Assembly: GCF_002105155.1 (NCBI RefSeq)
Contig: NW_019029001.1
Span: forward strand, 186,001 to 250,000
DNA from: Lobosporangium transversale
Taxonomy: Eukaryota > Mortierellomycota > Mortierellomycetes > Mortierellales > Mortierellaceae
Direction of reading: 5' to 3'
Length of the DNA stretch: 64,000 bases
The translations under genes and the position numbers were made by a program. Of this stretch, positions 25,101-37,858 are shown one piece after another; position 1 is the stretch's first letter; each line of letters opens with the position of its first letter. Under the pieces are notes generated by a model, which worked only from the letters and a program-made list of their open reading frames with translations, ran no database searches and was not told the origin of the DNA.

Positions 25101-28100
25101 CTACGGAGCATCCACTCCAAGCATTCGAAGTTGTTCCTTCAAGCCCGTTAGCTCTTGGTCCTGCTCTGCCAGGCAGATTAAGAGATCCTCATGCTCTCGC
25201 TCAAGTGCCTTATGCTGTTCTTGCCGACTTCGCATCTCCTCACGCAGTCCTGCAAGCGTATTCTCGTATTGCTCCTGTTCATGAGCCTATTTTTATATAT
25301 TTTTGAACAAAAAAGAGATACTTATTTGAGCAACATGTTCACGACATTGATTCAGCAGCTCACATTTAAAAGATAGACTTGTACAAAAAAAAAAAAAAAA
25401 AAAAAAAAAACCTTCTGTGCAAGAAGCTTTTTGGCCTCCTCCAGTTGTGATCTTAATTCTTCTAACTCTGCGTCTTGCGTCGACAGCTTGGTCTGTAACA
25501 AAGTCAATTTTGACTCGATCTCGGCATTATTGGGAAGTGCCAGCCCATTTTGTGTGGGTGTGTTTTCTGGAGACAGTGTGATTGACTTCTGTGTTCGTTC
25601 TACATGTGATACACACAATATCCTTATAAGCTTCAATAAGAAGGTAAAAGGAAAAAAAAATAATAATTGTCCAGAATATCTTACCAAAGGTGCGTTTCAT
25701 AAATTCAACAAATGAATAGTCAAAGTAGAGATTAGGCAACTTCCCATCGCTTTCTTCGGATGGAAGAACTATCATAAATGGCGCGACTGAATTAAAAGGT
25801 TTAGACTCGCGTACGCGAGTAATGCACGCTGCAAAATGGTCATGTCCGATACGGCTCAAGATAATGGGTTGAATAGTAGCTCGTGTGATCAATGCATCCT
25901 TCTCCCAGTTGAATTCATAGCATATCCCAAGTAGAAAGGCAGCCAAGCCCTGAACCATAGGATCTTCTTTGGATGATGGACTAATAAGCTCGATTAACTA
26001 TACAAAAATCATCCATAGTATTAGTCATAAATCTTCTGACAGCATCATTTCAGCACCAGCATTGTAATACCATGAGAGTGCAATTGCATGGTACAAAATC
26101 AAAATTTTCATTCTTACAAATTGCAAGTGTGCACCTTCCGATAAAAAGTCCTTAATGCTCTTGGGACTATCATAGCACCAAATACACAGTAATGCTAAGT
26201 AACCCAGAGCAACTCGTACATCTGCTCGTCCCTTCACAGCAACCATTAACGCGGCTGCAATGGCATGAATTAGCGACACAGGATCTTCACCTATTACCCA
26301 GTATAGACATGTAACGATAAAATATTATTAGCTTTGCCACCGAACGATACATTTAACTGAATCGTCGCTTTACATTTTAAATTTAATAGACTTACCATTT
26401 TCTTCGTCGCCAAACGTTATCGCAAGAGCGATACCCTTGGCTCGGGCATTGTTCTGCAAGATATGAGAAAATAGAACGGATGCAAACCAGCTGTTGTATG
26501 GATCCGCCACAGTTGTTTCAGCGTCATCTTGCCATCCTTGAAGAGCGCTGAGCAAAAGTGTTCCTGGTGATTGTGGTTTTTCTGAACGATAAATACTGTA
26601 TCAGATAATGTCCTAAACTTTCATATTCTGAGCCAAATGCCGTTTGTTGGTCTTTGCACTCTCGTTTACTTACCATGAGACTCTATATTTGGATTGTCTT
26701 CTGGAGGCGCATTCAGAGTTGTGGCTAGTACTAATTGTGTATCTGGATTCTCTAAAACAAAAGACTATAGCTAGGAAAGTTAATACTATAAAAAGATAAA
26801 ACGGAAACAAAAAATTGATTTTTCCACGGAAACTTAGACTTTTCAATCTACACCAACATTACCTGAAATAGACAGGTAGCTGCCGCCCTTACTGAGTACG
26901 TGCAGCCAGGATATCGTCCTACAGCAATGGCTACTACTTCAACAATAGCGGGGCAGCGTTCGCGTACTTCTAAGTGTCTATGAGCCTGGGCACCACGGTC
27001 GCCTACAGTAGAGCCTCTCCCAGATTGGAAGGAAGATCGAGATAATTGAGTTGATGATCGTGAAGGTGCTGCAAGTGAGAGTGACGCATCTCCTATGGGG
27101 ACAGGCGGTGGGTGGGCTGGAGTAATGACAGCTTTGGATAGCGCATCTTGGTTGACTTTGTTCAGCCGAATTAGCTCCGCTAGAGCGTAGAATGCACTGG
27201 CCTTCACCCTTTGAGGAGCATTTGATGCCAAAGAAAGATCGATCAAAAGCTGGAGGATCCCGCATTGAGACATGGATCTCTATTAGTAAAAAATAGTAAT
27301 ATCTTGTTCAGCTCAAGTCCACATAGCTCACTTTCTTCCTCAAAATTAGGTGATCGGGCAAAACTCTTCCTGAGTTGACATACCTGATTTGGTGCAGTGT
27401 TTGAGTGGTCAGGAACAACAAGGACGCGAATCAGCTCCAGAATCATAATCATATTGTTCCCCTTTTGGTCCGACCATTGGTCTCTCAGCGGAAGCTCATG
27501 CCTGCCGTTGCTATCCAACGTATCGTCTTCAAACAAAGATGGGATTCGCTGTATACAGCTCGTCTCACGAAAGTAATTCTATAGTATTAACCCCCCAGAT
27601 ATCAGCAGCCATACGATGTGAATAAGTGGGTATTTCCTCATCATACTATTCGATCTCCTTTTCTCATTCAGATCTTCAAAGAGTCAAAACCATATTGGAT
27701 ATATACTGGTACCTGATTTGAGACATTGTATCTAAGAAGATTCTGCACTAATTGAAGACAGTCTTGGACAATAATCCCCCCCGAGACGGCCCCCTCTTCG
27801 TCTATGATAGCCAATAGTCTCTCGAACGCGTTTTCAAAAGCAACGATCTTTTGCAAATCTGCATTCGACTCTGTCAATGATATCAACAACAGTAGCCCCT
27901 CTATGGATGAGAAGGGTATTATTAGGTTATTTTTGATTTATTACAAACAGCTAGTATTCAATATATCCAACCCGATCTTACCATTGCGAATAATCTCACG
28001 GCGATCATCCAATAGTGCAATCAGCCTTGACATGCCAATAGGTGACGTCAAGATACATTCTTGAAGTCGCGCGGCGTTATTCAGTACAAGTGTAGAAAGC

Positions 28101-28903
28101 AGCGATACCACATGGAATCGTATGTAAAAATCATTTTCCTCGAGCATATCCAACAGGATGGCCACATCACTAGCATCCTACATCCATGATAATGAAACAT
28201 CAGAATAAAGTCATATTCAGCACACAGTAATCTAGTTGAGGTACTTTTACTCTCCAACATATAAATATTCCTTGCCACTATTCTTGACTCCTGTTAAGTA
28301 GCTTGCCTTCATGATTGCATTTGACATCTCCAGCGCAAACTCGATGGTCCCTTCTCGATCCTATGCGGTAATATGATGCATGAGAGAAACAACAAGCTGA
28401 TTATCAGTAAACATCGCCATCTACTAGCTCCTCGATTCAGTTTCTTTTTATAGTAATCATACCGTATCCGGTTGACAGAGTACTGTTAATGTCTCTAGGA
28501 CAGCTTTACAGATATCAATGTCCATGGAATCTCGTCGTAACATGTTGCAGAGTACTAAAACTCCTCGTGTTCCAACATCCTAGTTGAGGATTACGACAAC
28601 TCGCTATTTGTCAACGACTATATCATATACAAACATATTCATCGTAGCCTCTTTTGTACCCCTTTTTTTTGTCATCATGTTCATCTTTATTATTTCATCG
28701 TCTCCAGAAGAATAGTGATCAGCCATCCATACTCTTTTGTGCTCTCTTGAACAGGACTTGAGAGCGAGAACAGCGGCACGTCTGTCCTCGAGAAGGGTGG
28801 CATGCTCTATTCTTTCACAAAGTCTGTCAATGATTTCTGATCCTGTCTGATGTTGCCCTTTTTGTCCACGCAAGGCATTGAGGCCACTGGCAAAAAAATC
28901 CAT
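25101..28903 (-). CDS. USO1: Vesicle tethering protein Uso1/p115
   Basis: Golgi tether that acts with Rab1/Ypt1 in ER-to-Golgi transport. Thirteen exons (28903-28733, 28579-28463, 28361-28308, 28177-27982, 27900-27713, 27578-27384, 27279-26863, 26764-26674, 26581-26396, 26290-26118, 25997-25685, 25599-25412, 25286-25101) encode 824 residues with all phases closing. It opens with MDFF and a CERIEHATLLEDRRAAVLAL block, followed by an armadillo-like head (FENAFERLLAIIDEEG, VKASAFYALAELI, FLLGICYEFN). The tail is an approximately 110-residue coiled coil ending LRMLGVDAP. This is far shorter than the yeast Uso1 coil and somewhat shorter than human p115. The third intron begins with GC. The last intron starts GTTTTT and carries an A/T homopolymer. 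The start was set at MDFF, not at the Met 11 codons upstream. Confidence 0.92.
25385..25410. repeat. A26 homopolymer in the last USO1 intron
   Basis: Runs (as T on the coding strand) directly from the 5' splice site, so the donor reads GTTTTT. Confidence 0.9.
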
Positions 28904-30320
28904 TGTTGTAGTAAAATGTCCTTCAGATGAAGTCAATGATGTTAAGTTTGCCTAAACCTGATTTTGACGTTTCTATTGCCACAAGTTACTAGATGTTGAA
29001 ACAGCAATGAAGAAAAAAAAAAGGGAGGGAAGGAGGGTGAGAGAGAGAAAGCTTATCCTGTCCTTCATCACCAACGTTCAATTTAAATTTTCGAAGCTCT
29101 GTAAGTATACAGTCCCTAGCATTAATTGAAATAGGCGTTCTATCATGCTCTCCAACTCGGCAGCACGCTTAAGACTTTGCAGGTAGTTCTCGGCCAGGAA
29201 CACGTGAATGTCTTCAGCCTTCTAAGTAGGCCCAGTTTTGTCAAACCTTTATTGCGGTGGAAATGACAAAAGGCTCATAATTGCGTGTTCCATACAATGG
29301 ACACGTATCAACAGCCAATACATGTACATGTACATGGTGTGGCCAAGCTATAAGCGACGGACGCGTTGGATGACTTATATATAACTAGTTAAAGCCCTTA
29401 TATATCCAGAGCCATCTCTATATTCTACCTCCTCGTCCTCCGCTTTCTCTTACTATCCACTTTGTCGCCCTATGGTCCCTTTACCCTACTGATTCCGACA
29501 AAACCACCCAAGTTCTTTTTCTTTTTCGCTCAGTACCAAGTTTGCCTTGGGAGGGCTGCCGAGAATGAGGGTGGGAGACTAACGAATCAGGAATACAGGA
29601 ACAACAGTTGAAACATAACTTTGATCTACTAGGGACTGAGGAGATTAAGCTTGATAGGTTAGAGAAGTGTCCTCCGGCTACGACAACAACCAATACAACT
29701 ATGGGTACAATGACTATTGTGGATGTTCGCTAGCCAGAGAGGTGTGCTAAAATCAGCTTGGTCACTTAAAAGCACGACCAGGATGATGAACAAACATGCC
29801 ACACTAATGCGCCATTTAGTACGGCGGGTAAGTTGATGATATTGGGATCCCTTTTATTTGTTAGTTAGAAACTATATCCTAACAATGACAACGGTTCGAA
29901 TATAGTCTATGAATTATCAACCAGTGTGTGTTGCGCCCACGTCCTCTGCAGCAGCTTTCTCGAAGCTGCCTTTCTACGCTCAAAATACTAGCTGCAGCTG
30001 CCAGATCTAATTCAATTGCTATACCATCAGAGCGAAAAGCATTGCTCGTGCCTGCTTGGTCCAAGTTCTCGTTTAAAAGAGATTTGCAAGCAACCAGCGT
30101 CAACATCAATAGTAATTGGAAGGCCATAGTCCAACTATAAGTAAAACCAATTACTGTTTTTTGTCCTTTTGGCTATCGAGTTATTTCAGCCCATGAATTA
30201 TTGGCGCTTTGCAGACCAAGGGATAGCAGAATGCAGAGTCAAGGTTCGATTTGGTTGGTTTTTTATCTTTTTTTTTTTTTTTTTTTTTTGCAAATCATAT
30301 GTTGTGCTATAGCCACGAGC
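28904..30320. other. Intergenic region USO1-IMA1 with possible coding fragments
   Basis: 1.4 kb. Around 29222-28990 on the minus strand two frames read like protein: one has AENYLQSLKRAAELESMIERL, another ARDCILTELRKFKLNVGDEG. Neither has a recognised family or a clear start. An 82-codon minus-strand frame (29879-30127) begins with a hydrophobic, signal-like segment. A T22 tract is at 30268-30289. CATGTACATGTACATG direct/inverted repeats occur near 29320. Confidence 0.3.
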
Positions 30321-33300
30321 TCATAGGTGTTTTTTGCTTGAGGATGGGTGTCCAGCGCCAAAGATTATTAAGATGAGGAGGAGGATCATGATCGAAATAT
30401 CCTGCATCCATCCCATAACTGCACTCCATAACACGCCTTGCTTCTCCCTCCATGGGAATACCAGGTGAAGGATGCGTGGCGACCAGTCCATCACATTTAA
30501 TTGCCCGTCGTTGTCTGCAAGGACCCATGCGATATTCACAACACGCATAGCCAAAAGTAGCAATAAAAGGTACTATTGCTCAACAATTAATATGAAAATA
30601 CAGAATTAGATATTCTTGTGATGCTCTACGTCCCAATGGACTTGACAGGGATCAGAACACAGCCTTACCGAGCATATATGGTCCACTTTTCTCGGTTCAT
30701 ATGGGTCATTAGGCTCTGGAGGTGATTTCTTTTCTACAGCTACAGTCTTTTTTCTCATTTGACGAAGCACTGCACGGTATTCGTCTAGTGCCCAAAATGC
30801 CGTTGCATGTATCACGACTCCTATAAACATAGCCTGACTAGCCCAGCTCAAGGCATCGGACAATTCAAACACAAACTAATATCACAGAGATAACATGACA
30901 ATAATACTGGGTGAGGATCGTGACATTGTGAATCGATATCAGATTACGATAAATGTAAAGCAATGACCTTACCTTCCAGGCAAAACAGGTTCGACAGAGT
31001 AACAAAAGGATGAGCCATCGTCGCGCTAAACGTTTCTTGAGCATTAAATTCCTGCCACCAATGCTCCGAGGCCCTTGCTGAGGAGGTAAATAGTCATCTA
31101 CAATCTTGACAATACCGAAGAAGTTGTCCTCCAAACCAGTTTCAGGCTCAGGTGGAAAATATCTTTGCGCTGCAAAAAGATCTCTACCATCGGATGTCCA
31201 ACAATTTCTTGGAGATTCTAGAGATCCACCAGAGGACGAAGGTGTCTTAACTTTTTCATCTCTCCCAAATGGCCCGTGATTAGAGCTGAAGGCCAAGGAG
31301 TCATCTTCATCATTCATGTCAGCGTCCGTATAATCAGAGAATCCAGACCTAGCTAAAGGTCGTCTTAGTTGGGCTAACGAATGATTCAATTCAGACCTCT
31401 CTGTTTCTGATGTAAACTCCCGATGAGACCAAGATTTCGTCTCATTTTGCTCTTGCGACCTTGCCGACCGGTGCGCAAAGTGGTTTTCGGGAGGCTGGAA
31501 CTTTGCGGAGGGAAAACCCAACATTTCGCCTAAAGATATGTTATTAAGCCCCATGTTGGCTATGATAGAAGGATTGGCTAGTGGCGAGGGTTCGTAGGCT
31601 CGTGTGTGAAATTTGACATTACTATTGCCAGCAGTAAAGCTGTTATTAAACATTTCTGCACTCCCGGGTCGTGAACCCGGCTGGAATGACGCGCTTTCCT
31701 GCTCCGAGTGACGATTTGGGTCCCGATACATGCCAAATGCTGCTGACAGATGGTTCGCAGAAGTTAGGGTAGGCTTATTAGATGACCAACTCATCTGATC
31801 AATGTCAGGTGAATCAGTGCGGGATCTTGGGCCATCATGTAAGAGCTCCGAAGAGTTTATTGCTAGACGAGTTGACGTGGACACAGCATTGGATTCACGC
31901 TTCTTGGTCTATTAATAGATAAAACACGATGCTTGGTCAAATATGTATAATTCTGATGCTACTATATCAAATAGAAAATGCCAAACAAGCACTACCTTGT
32001 GCTGGTTTTCCAATAAGGCATTGTTGCGAGAGAGGACTTTCGACGACGGTGGGGATATAGCCTGTCTCTCAAGCTTGAATTCCAATGGTTCCTGTAAATA
32101 TCGTCCAGTATGAAATGCCAAGAGATATATAATATGTAACATGAGAATTGCACTACAGAGCTGAGTTAAATTCTGCTTCCATTGACCGATAAACAAAACT
32201 AAATATTGCAAAACCAGAAGAGGAACCGCGCCGATTCGTGCCCAAATATGGTATTGACGTTCTCGGATCCGAATCCGTGGCATCCTTTGTATTGTGAAAT
32301 GCATTGGATCCCAATATAATCCTGCAATCGACAGTCCCATCAAGCCCAAAATGACGATAGCTGATAGCTCATCATCGGAAAGAGTGCGAAGCAGCTGTCC
32401 ATCAGATGTTGACCATGGCCAAAAGGCAGAAGAATAAAGCTTAGAAAGTGCCCCTATCATGTTTTGTAGCGTCAGACAGCCTATACTTTGGGTGAGAAAC
32501 TTTGGTAGCTGAAATATCTTCGAATCAAAGAGTGCATCGATGCCCAAGAAGCCTACTAAAAAAAAGATAGATAAGTATTATGGGAATGTGTTAGAGGCAT
32601 ACATGTGTCGATATAAATGGGTAGGGCCAGTTCCAATACTAGGCACACAGTGATAAAGGTTCATACCAATGATTTCAGTGCTCAGCAATGCTGTATGCGC
32701 GCACAAGTAACTACATCCTGTAAAGAGCCAGCCTATACTTGGATATTTCCGTGCAGGTCTAATATTATCGCCTCTACTCTTACTCAGTGTTGCATTCAGA
32801 AGGCTAGATTTGATCTGATGACCCTGTTGCGCTAACTCTTTCTGGACCTTATCCAGACATCTTACACAAGCCAATGGATACCGCTCCTCAAGCTGCCGTC
32901 TGTATGTCTCTGCACTGTCGTAGTAAGCTTCATAGTTCTCATCCTTCAAACGTGTTATATGAACAGGTCATGTTAAATTCGTACTACGTTTTTTAAACAA
33001 AGTTCTCAGATAGAATGACAAAACGACGAACACACAACCATACCTACCTCCTCGTCTGGTATATAATTGCTTAGTAATTGATAGACAACTCGTTGATGAC
33101 CGCTGCACATTTCACAGAAAATGTCATTTCGCGAGGTCTGTCGAATATCATTATCTCCTGCGATTCTCCTGTTTTTTAGGCTGTAAGCTGCATGGGATAC
33201 GCAGGATGCATCAAACAATTTTTTTTTTAAAAAAAAGTATTTAAATACTAAATCAAAAGCAAGGAAAGCGAATATTTCGTTTCTAGTCAAGCAGAGGCAC

Positions 33301-33689
33301 TTACAAATACGTTTCGTAACATCTTCATTCAATGATTCATCAAACATTTCCGGGACCGGCACAATATTTCCATCCTAGAACAAGTTTATGAGTTTCCATT
33401 TCAGCAAATGAGGCAGTCAATTATTACTCTATATGTCTTTCCCAAATAAGTCTTTTTAAATCGCTATGCTAGTTACTTTATCCCGACATTGATGTGTCTT
33501 GCAGTGAGGGCATGTCCAATCAGAAGGCGATTCATTCTTCTGATTTCGATGAAGCCATGAAGGGCGAAGGCACGACCAACACTCGACACGAATTGGGCGA
33601 TGAAGAATGGCTTCGATCCATGATGGCGGGCGTTGGATAGGGCGCATCTGGTGTGTTCGACCCTTTGGTAAGGTTGATACGGGTTGCAT
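30321..33689 (-). CDS. IMA1: Inner nuclear membrane protein Ima1/TMEM201 (Samp1) family
   Basis: Inner-nuclear-membrane protein linking heterochromatin and the LINC complex. Eight exons (33689-33477, 33374-33305, 33187-33048, 32943-32667, 32555-31996, 31908-30973, 30875-30669, 30572-30321) give 884 residues. The N-terminal zinc-finger domain has CWSCLRPSWLHR with WTCPHC, then FCEMCSGHQ and YPLACVRCLDKV as further Cys pairs, the order seen in Ima1/TMEM201. Transmembrane segments occur around residues 190-215 and again in the fifth exon (IVILGLMGLSIAGLY, VPLLVLQYLVLFIG). The Ser-rich middle of about 300 residues is disordered. The C-terminal exons carry at least three more spans, ending in IMILLLILIIFG. 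The start is the only Met upstream of the first Cys pair in this exon. Confidence 0.86.
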
Positions 33690-33913
33690 ATTTAGGATTG
33701 AATCAGTCGTTTTTGTTGCTGTGCCTCACCCATCCTAACACGCACAAAAAAAAAAAAGTCCCAGAAGCAGTCCCAACGCACGCGTCCATTTTTGGCACCA
33801 ATTAAAAAGAGAACACTCATCATCCTTTTTTGCTCTCACACTACTTTCTTTTACTTTCCTTGCCAATTTTCAACGACCCCAACATCCTTCTAGCCGTCTA
33901 ATATAACTTCAAG
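33690..33913. promoter_or_regulatory. Divergent promoter IMA1/NIPSNAP
   Basis: 224 bp shared by two head-to-head genes. Contains ACGCGT (33780-33785, an MCB-like core) and a CT-rich leader before the NIPSNAP start. The function of the ACGCGT is inferred only from its likeness to Mbp1-type sites. Confidence 0.35.
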
Positions 33914-35873
33914 ATGTCTGTCTTTCTTCGTAGTCCTATTCGGGCATCCATCTCTTCTCTCTTTAGAGCTTACCCTCATAAGATTATACCTATTGGAATG
34001 CGAGCTTTCACAAGCAAAAGCAGTGCTGAAGACTCTGATTCTGGACGTACGCACTCCACTACCCAAAGAACTAACCCTGCTACTGACAACACTAACGCCA
34101 GTGCCGGGGACAGCGATAGCAGCAAAGACGGCTCCTCGTCAGCTAAACCTCTTGGGAAAGTCAGCGGCATTGTTAACAGCATTCTTCATGGTTCCGGCTC
34201 ACTGCCCAAGGTTCAAAGTCAAGAATCATGGGGACTTTCCCTGGCCCGAGGAAAATATGTTCATGAACTTCAGAGTATGTGCAGTCGGCCTATTTGCTAC
34301 TTTTTCTTCATTTGCATCGTTGACACACGGCAGTGCACAAGCATTGGTATTGATAGGGAATTCTTTTGGATTTGTCACTAGAGCACCGCATCCGACCTGA
34401 ACGATTTGATGATTACGTAGAATTAGTGTAAGTAGCATGGACTTTTTTTTTCTTTTTTCTTTTCTTCATCAGCAGCTTTGTGTTCTTCTATTGATCATTT
34501 CTTTTCACGCGTTACATGCATTGTGCTTAATGGGGTCACCTACTGCAGGTCTGAGGCTTTCCCAAGAATGGTTAAAGAGTCCAACAATAGACTCCGCCTG
34601 ACTGGAAGTTGGCTGACGGAGATTGGTCAATTAGATACTGCAGGCAAGTATTTTAACTGACATTGGATTGAATGCATAATAGGGCAAAAAACAATAGTCG
34701 TGAACGAATTATATAAAGCATGAGCCGCTACTTTTCAGGACTGTAAAGTATCTAGAACTCATTTTCGCCGAATATATGTATCAGTCATGCGGATTTGCAT
34801 TCTGGATCCTTGAAAATCAATGTTGTCATCGATTGTTCCGAGATATGGATAATAGTTATCATGTGGTCATTAAAGCAGAGGTGTTGGATGTGGAGCAAGA
34901 CTGAGAGCACTAAACTTTAATGCGCATAAAAAGCGATGACACTACTCTCTTTCAGACGACTCTGAGAGTCACAAAAATACTAAATAGAATTCCATTTAAT
35001 ACTATATGTTCTCTATTGTAGTTCACATCTGGGAATTTGATGGCTATGCAGGTCATGTACAGGAGATGGACCGATTGAGGAAGGACCTAGTAAGATATTA
35101 GAGGCTTTGGTTGTGCACTTTGTTTTACTCTAAACTCTTTGATCTTTATCTTATACTCTTTGAAATAATAGGCTTATCAAAAGTTTTTGAAGGATTTGCG
35201 GCCTTTACTTATCAGTCGAGATAACCAGATCTGCCTCGAGTTTGCATTCTGGAAATCCCGACCACCAGTTGCTCTGGGAGGCATCTATGAGATGAGAACC
35301 TATCTTTTGAAGGCAAATTGAAAATTTCATGAGCAGTAATATAATGACGTTTAGTTAAGGCTGCATTTCCCCATCTAATCGAACTGTTTTAACTAAACGT
35401 GCTACTACTAGCCTGGAAATCTACTTGAGTGGGAGACTAACTGGCGCAGAGGTTTAGAGTGCCGTCGCCAATTCTGTGAGCCAGTCGGAGCATGGTTCTC
35501 ACAGCTTGGGGAGTTAAACTATGTTCATCACATGTGGAACTATCCGTAAGTGGCCTGAGGTGTGTAAACATGCTCAAAAAAGGCCTATAAATCTCACCGC
35601 AACCCTTTGCCTCTGCTATTTTCATTAATCGTGTACCTAGGGATCTCGAGACGCGTAAGAAGACACGCGAACAGGCCTGGAAAGTGGACGGATGGGCAGA
35701 GACTGTGTATAATACAGGTATGTGTGTAAAAAAACTAGAATCAAAAACCAAAATACTTTCACCATGTTTTAAGAAACATGCTCACGAAATTCTCGTCTCC
35801 AAATTTAGTGAGACTGATTGAACGGATGGAAGCCAACATATTGCTTCCTATGGGTTTTTCGTCATTGAAATAA
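33914..35873 (+). CDS. Mitochondrial NIPSNAP family protein
   Basis: NIPSNAP proteins are mitochondrial matrix or outer-surface factors linked to mitophagy and organelle contact; the biochemical role is unsettled. Eight exons (33914-34274, 34382-34427, 34549-34643, 35022-35089, 35172-35312, 35412-35545, 35641-35717, 35809-35873) encode 328 residues, all phases closing. The first 40 residues (MSVFLRSPIRASISSLFRAY) are Arg/Ser-rich and lack acids, a good mitochondrial presequence, followed by a Ser/Thr/Asp-rich linker. The two ferredoxin-like repeats are visible at GSWLTEIGQLDTAVHIWEFD and YEMRTYLLKPGNLLEWETNW, with HHMWNYPDLETRKK near the end. Two of its seven introns start with GC (at 34644 and 35313). 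Confidence 0.9.
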
Positions 35874-36095
35874 AAGCTGTAGAGTAGACACTTTGAGTAG
35901 CCGGTGATAGCCATACATGATTAAAAGGTTTTTTTTAAACAACTCGTGATTATTCTACAAATGAGTGTCGCATGTTCACGACGATTCTATGTGGGCAAAT
36001 GAATTGTACAAGGAGTATAGATTGGGATGCGTTGTACCAAATAGCTCCATCTGGCAAGAATAAAGGCGTGCTTTGAAACCTAGAAACGCGCAAGC

Positions 36096-37858
36096 TCACT
36101 TCCTGTCGTTCAACATCAGAACGGGTGAACTTGTAGGGGTGTGAAGGGGTGTAAGCTCAGACATGGAGGGCCCAAGGTACCGCTGCTGGAGTTCATATAC
36201 AAACAAGGCGATGGCGAACATAGGCTAACCAACAGGAGTTTGATTTAGTAGACGTACTAGCGCTTTTTTTTGTTCCATTTTGTGTTCAACGCTCACTTAC
36301 AGCGACGATGAGAGACCTAGGGACAACACCTTTGAAAAGTGCAGCGAATCCTTCGTTTCGCACAATTTGTTGGAAGCAGTCAGCAATGCCTCTATAAACA
36401 GGCTCGCCAGGTTTTCTCGTCACCTGAAGCCTCGTTTTGATTACTATATTCAGTGAACAATTTTGTATAAAAGGCATTAGAATCAATGGTTGCGCCTATC
36501 TTCGAAACATTTTTCAGGATCTTACCATCAGCGGGTGTAACTGTGGAGGCGCCAACAACACCGGCGACAAGACCAGCACCCAAGACCACGGAAAATGGGG
36601 TCTTGCCGTCTTCATCTGCACCCTGTAGTTTGATGTATGAGTTCAAAGGAAAAAAAATGATTGAGAATGGCACGTCCCTAATTCGTTTACGGTAATTTGG
36701 GGAAAGGAGAAATTGTGGCAAATAGACATTAATAAACCGTTTTTCTTTTCTCTCCTTCCCTAAATGAAGTAGTCAATGCTCTCTCACCTCAACAATGTGG
36801 CAGGAGTGCCTCTGTAGAGACCACGCAAACCCAAAGAGCGTACAATGCTCATAGCAGTGGGTCGTTGTTCATTAGGAGTCAGTTTTTGGGATCCGGCCAA
36901 TTGCATCTGAATCTTGACTATTTCCATGGGGTTGGTGGCTATGACCTGGCAGAAACCTGCAGTTGCACCGGCGAGCATACCATATTTTATTGGTAGCTTG
37001 TCTTCAGGCACAGAAAGACGCTCGGCCCAATATTCACGCGAAAAGTCATTAACAGCTAACTTGATGGCTTTTTCAGGGGTGATCCCGATCAGATTAGGAA
37101 CAATACCACGATACAGACCTCGAACACCTTCCTTAGCGACGACTTGACGGAAGCAGTCGAGTCTAAGTAAATTACAGCACCGAGATCAACAAAGCACTCA
37201 TGAACACTTTGTTTTGCTATGAATTCTACTCCTTAGATAGACTGGCCTCTGATCCAAAGAGCCATTTGGCGACAAAAATACTATTTAATCACTCGGCCAT
37301 AGCTCAGCCTTGCATACATTAATGGGTATATGGCGTTTCTTTTTCCCACATTATCGCATCATCTCAAAGTTGCTGTGTTATGAGATCTAAAAAATGCTTG
37401 ATTCACATTTATAAGGTCCAGACTGTGTGTTGCACACTTACCCTCCACGATACTGCAGCTTGCCCAAAGAATCTTTTTTTTGGTTTTGTAGTCTAATAGC
37501 AAAAAAAAAAAAAAAAAAAAAAGTATAGACTGTCTTAATTGCTACAGCGCTAAAATGAGGGAAATTTCTCATTTCACTCCATTGTCGACAAGATTTGTCG
37601 TCTCCTGTCAAAATAAAAACTAACCTAGTCTTGACCATGTCAAGCGGGTAGACGATCAGAACACCAGCAATACCAGCCACTGCACCGGCGCCAAGCTTCG
37701 AAATAAATCTGTGAAAAGGAATGGAGTCAAAGAAATATTTTTAGTATTTTCTGTCTAATTATCAGAATCTGCTGTTGTTTCATAACTTACTTGCTGCCTG
37801 TTGCTGTTGAATGGTCTTGATTGGCACCAAATGCGTATTGATCGTGATGCGATGCCAT
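36096..37858 (-). CDS. Mitochondrial carrier, glutamate carrier (SLC25A22/GC1)-like
   Basis: Inner-membrane solute carrier. Seven exons (37858-37791, 37708-37625, 37492-37442, 37162-36788, 36677-36526, 36443-36301, 36224-36096) give 333 residues with phases closing. Three signature repeats are seen: YPLDMVKTRLQNQ, TNPMEIVKIQMQ and TPADVIKTRLQ. The segment LIGITPEKAIKLAVNDFSREY matches the glutamate carriers and the carrier half of aspartate/glutamate carriers. No EF-hand extension is present, which favours the GC1 type (glutamate/H+ symport). It faces the methylmalonyl-CoA mutase gene across a 1.6-kb divergent region, and the aspartate aminotransferase gene lies nearby, a loose clustering of glutamate-related mitochondrial functions. 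Confidence 0.87.

Noticed and set aside
25330-25375. Extra USO1 exon reading KCELLNQCREHVAQ
   Set aside because: No GT donor in a usable phase follows it, while joining 25412 directly to 25286 keeps the coiled coil in frame.
30606-30668. IMA1 ending at 30606 in the seventh exon
   Set aside because: A GTAAGG donor at 30668 and an acceptor at 30573 lead to a further exon with membrane spans that fits the family better.
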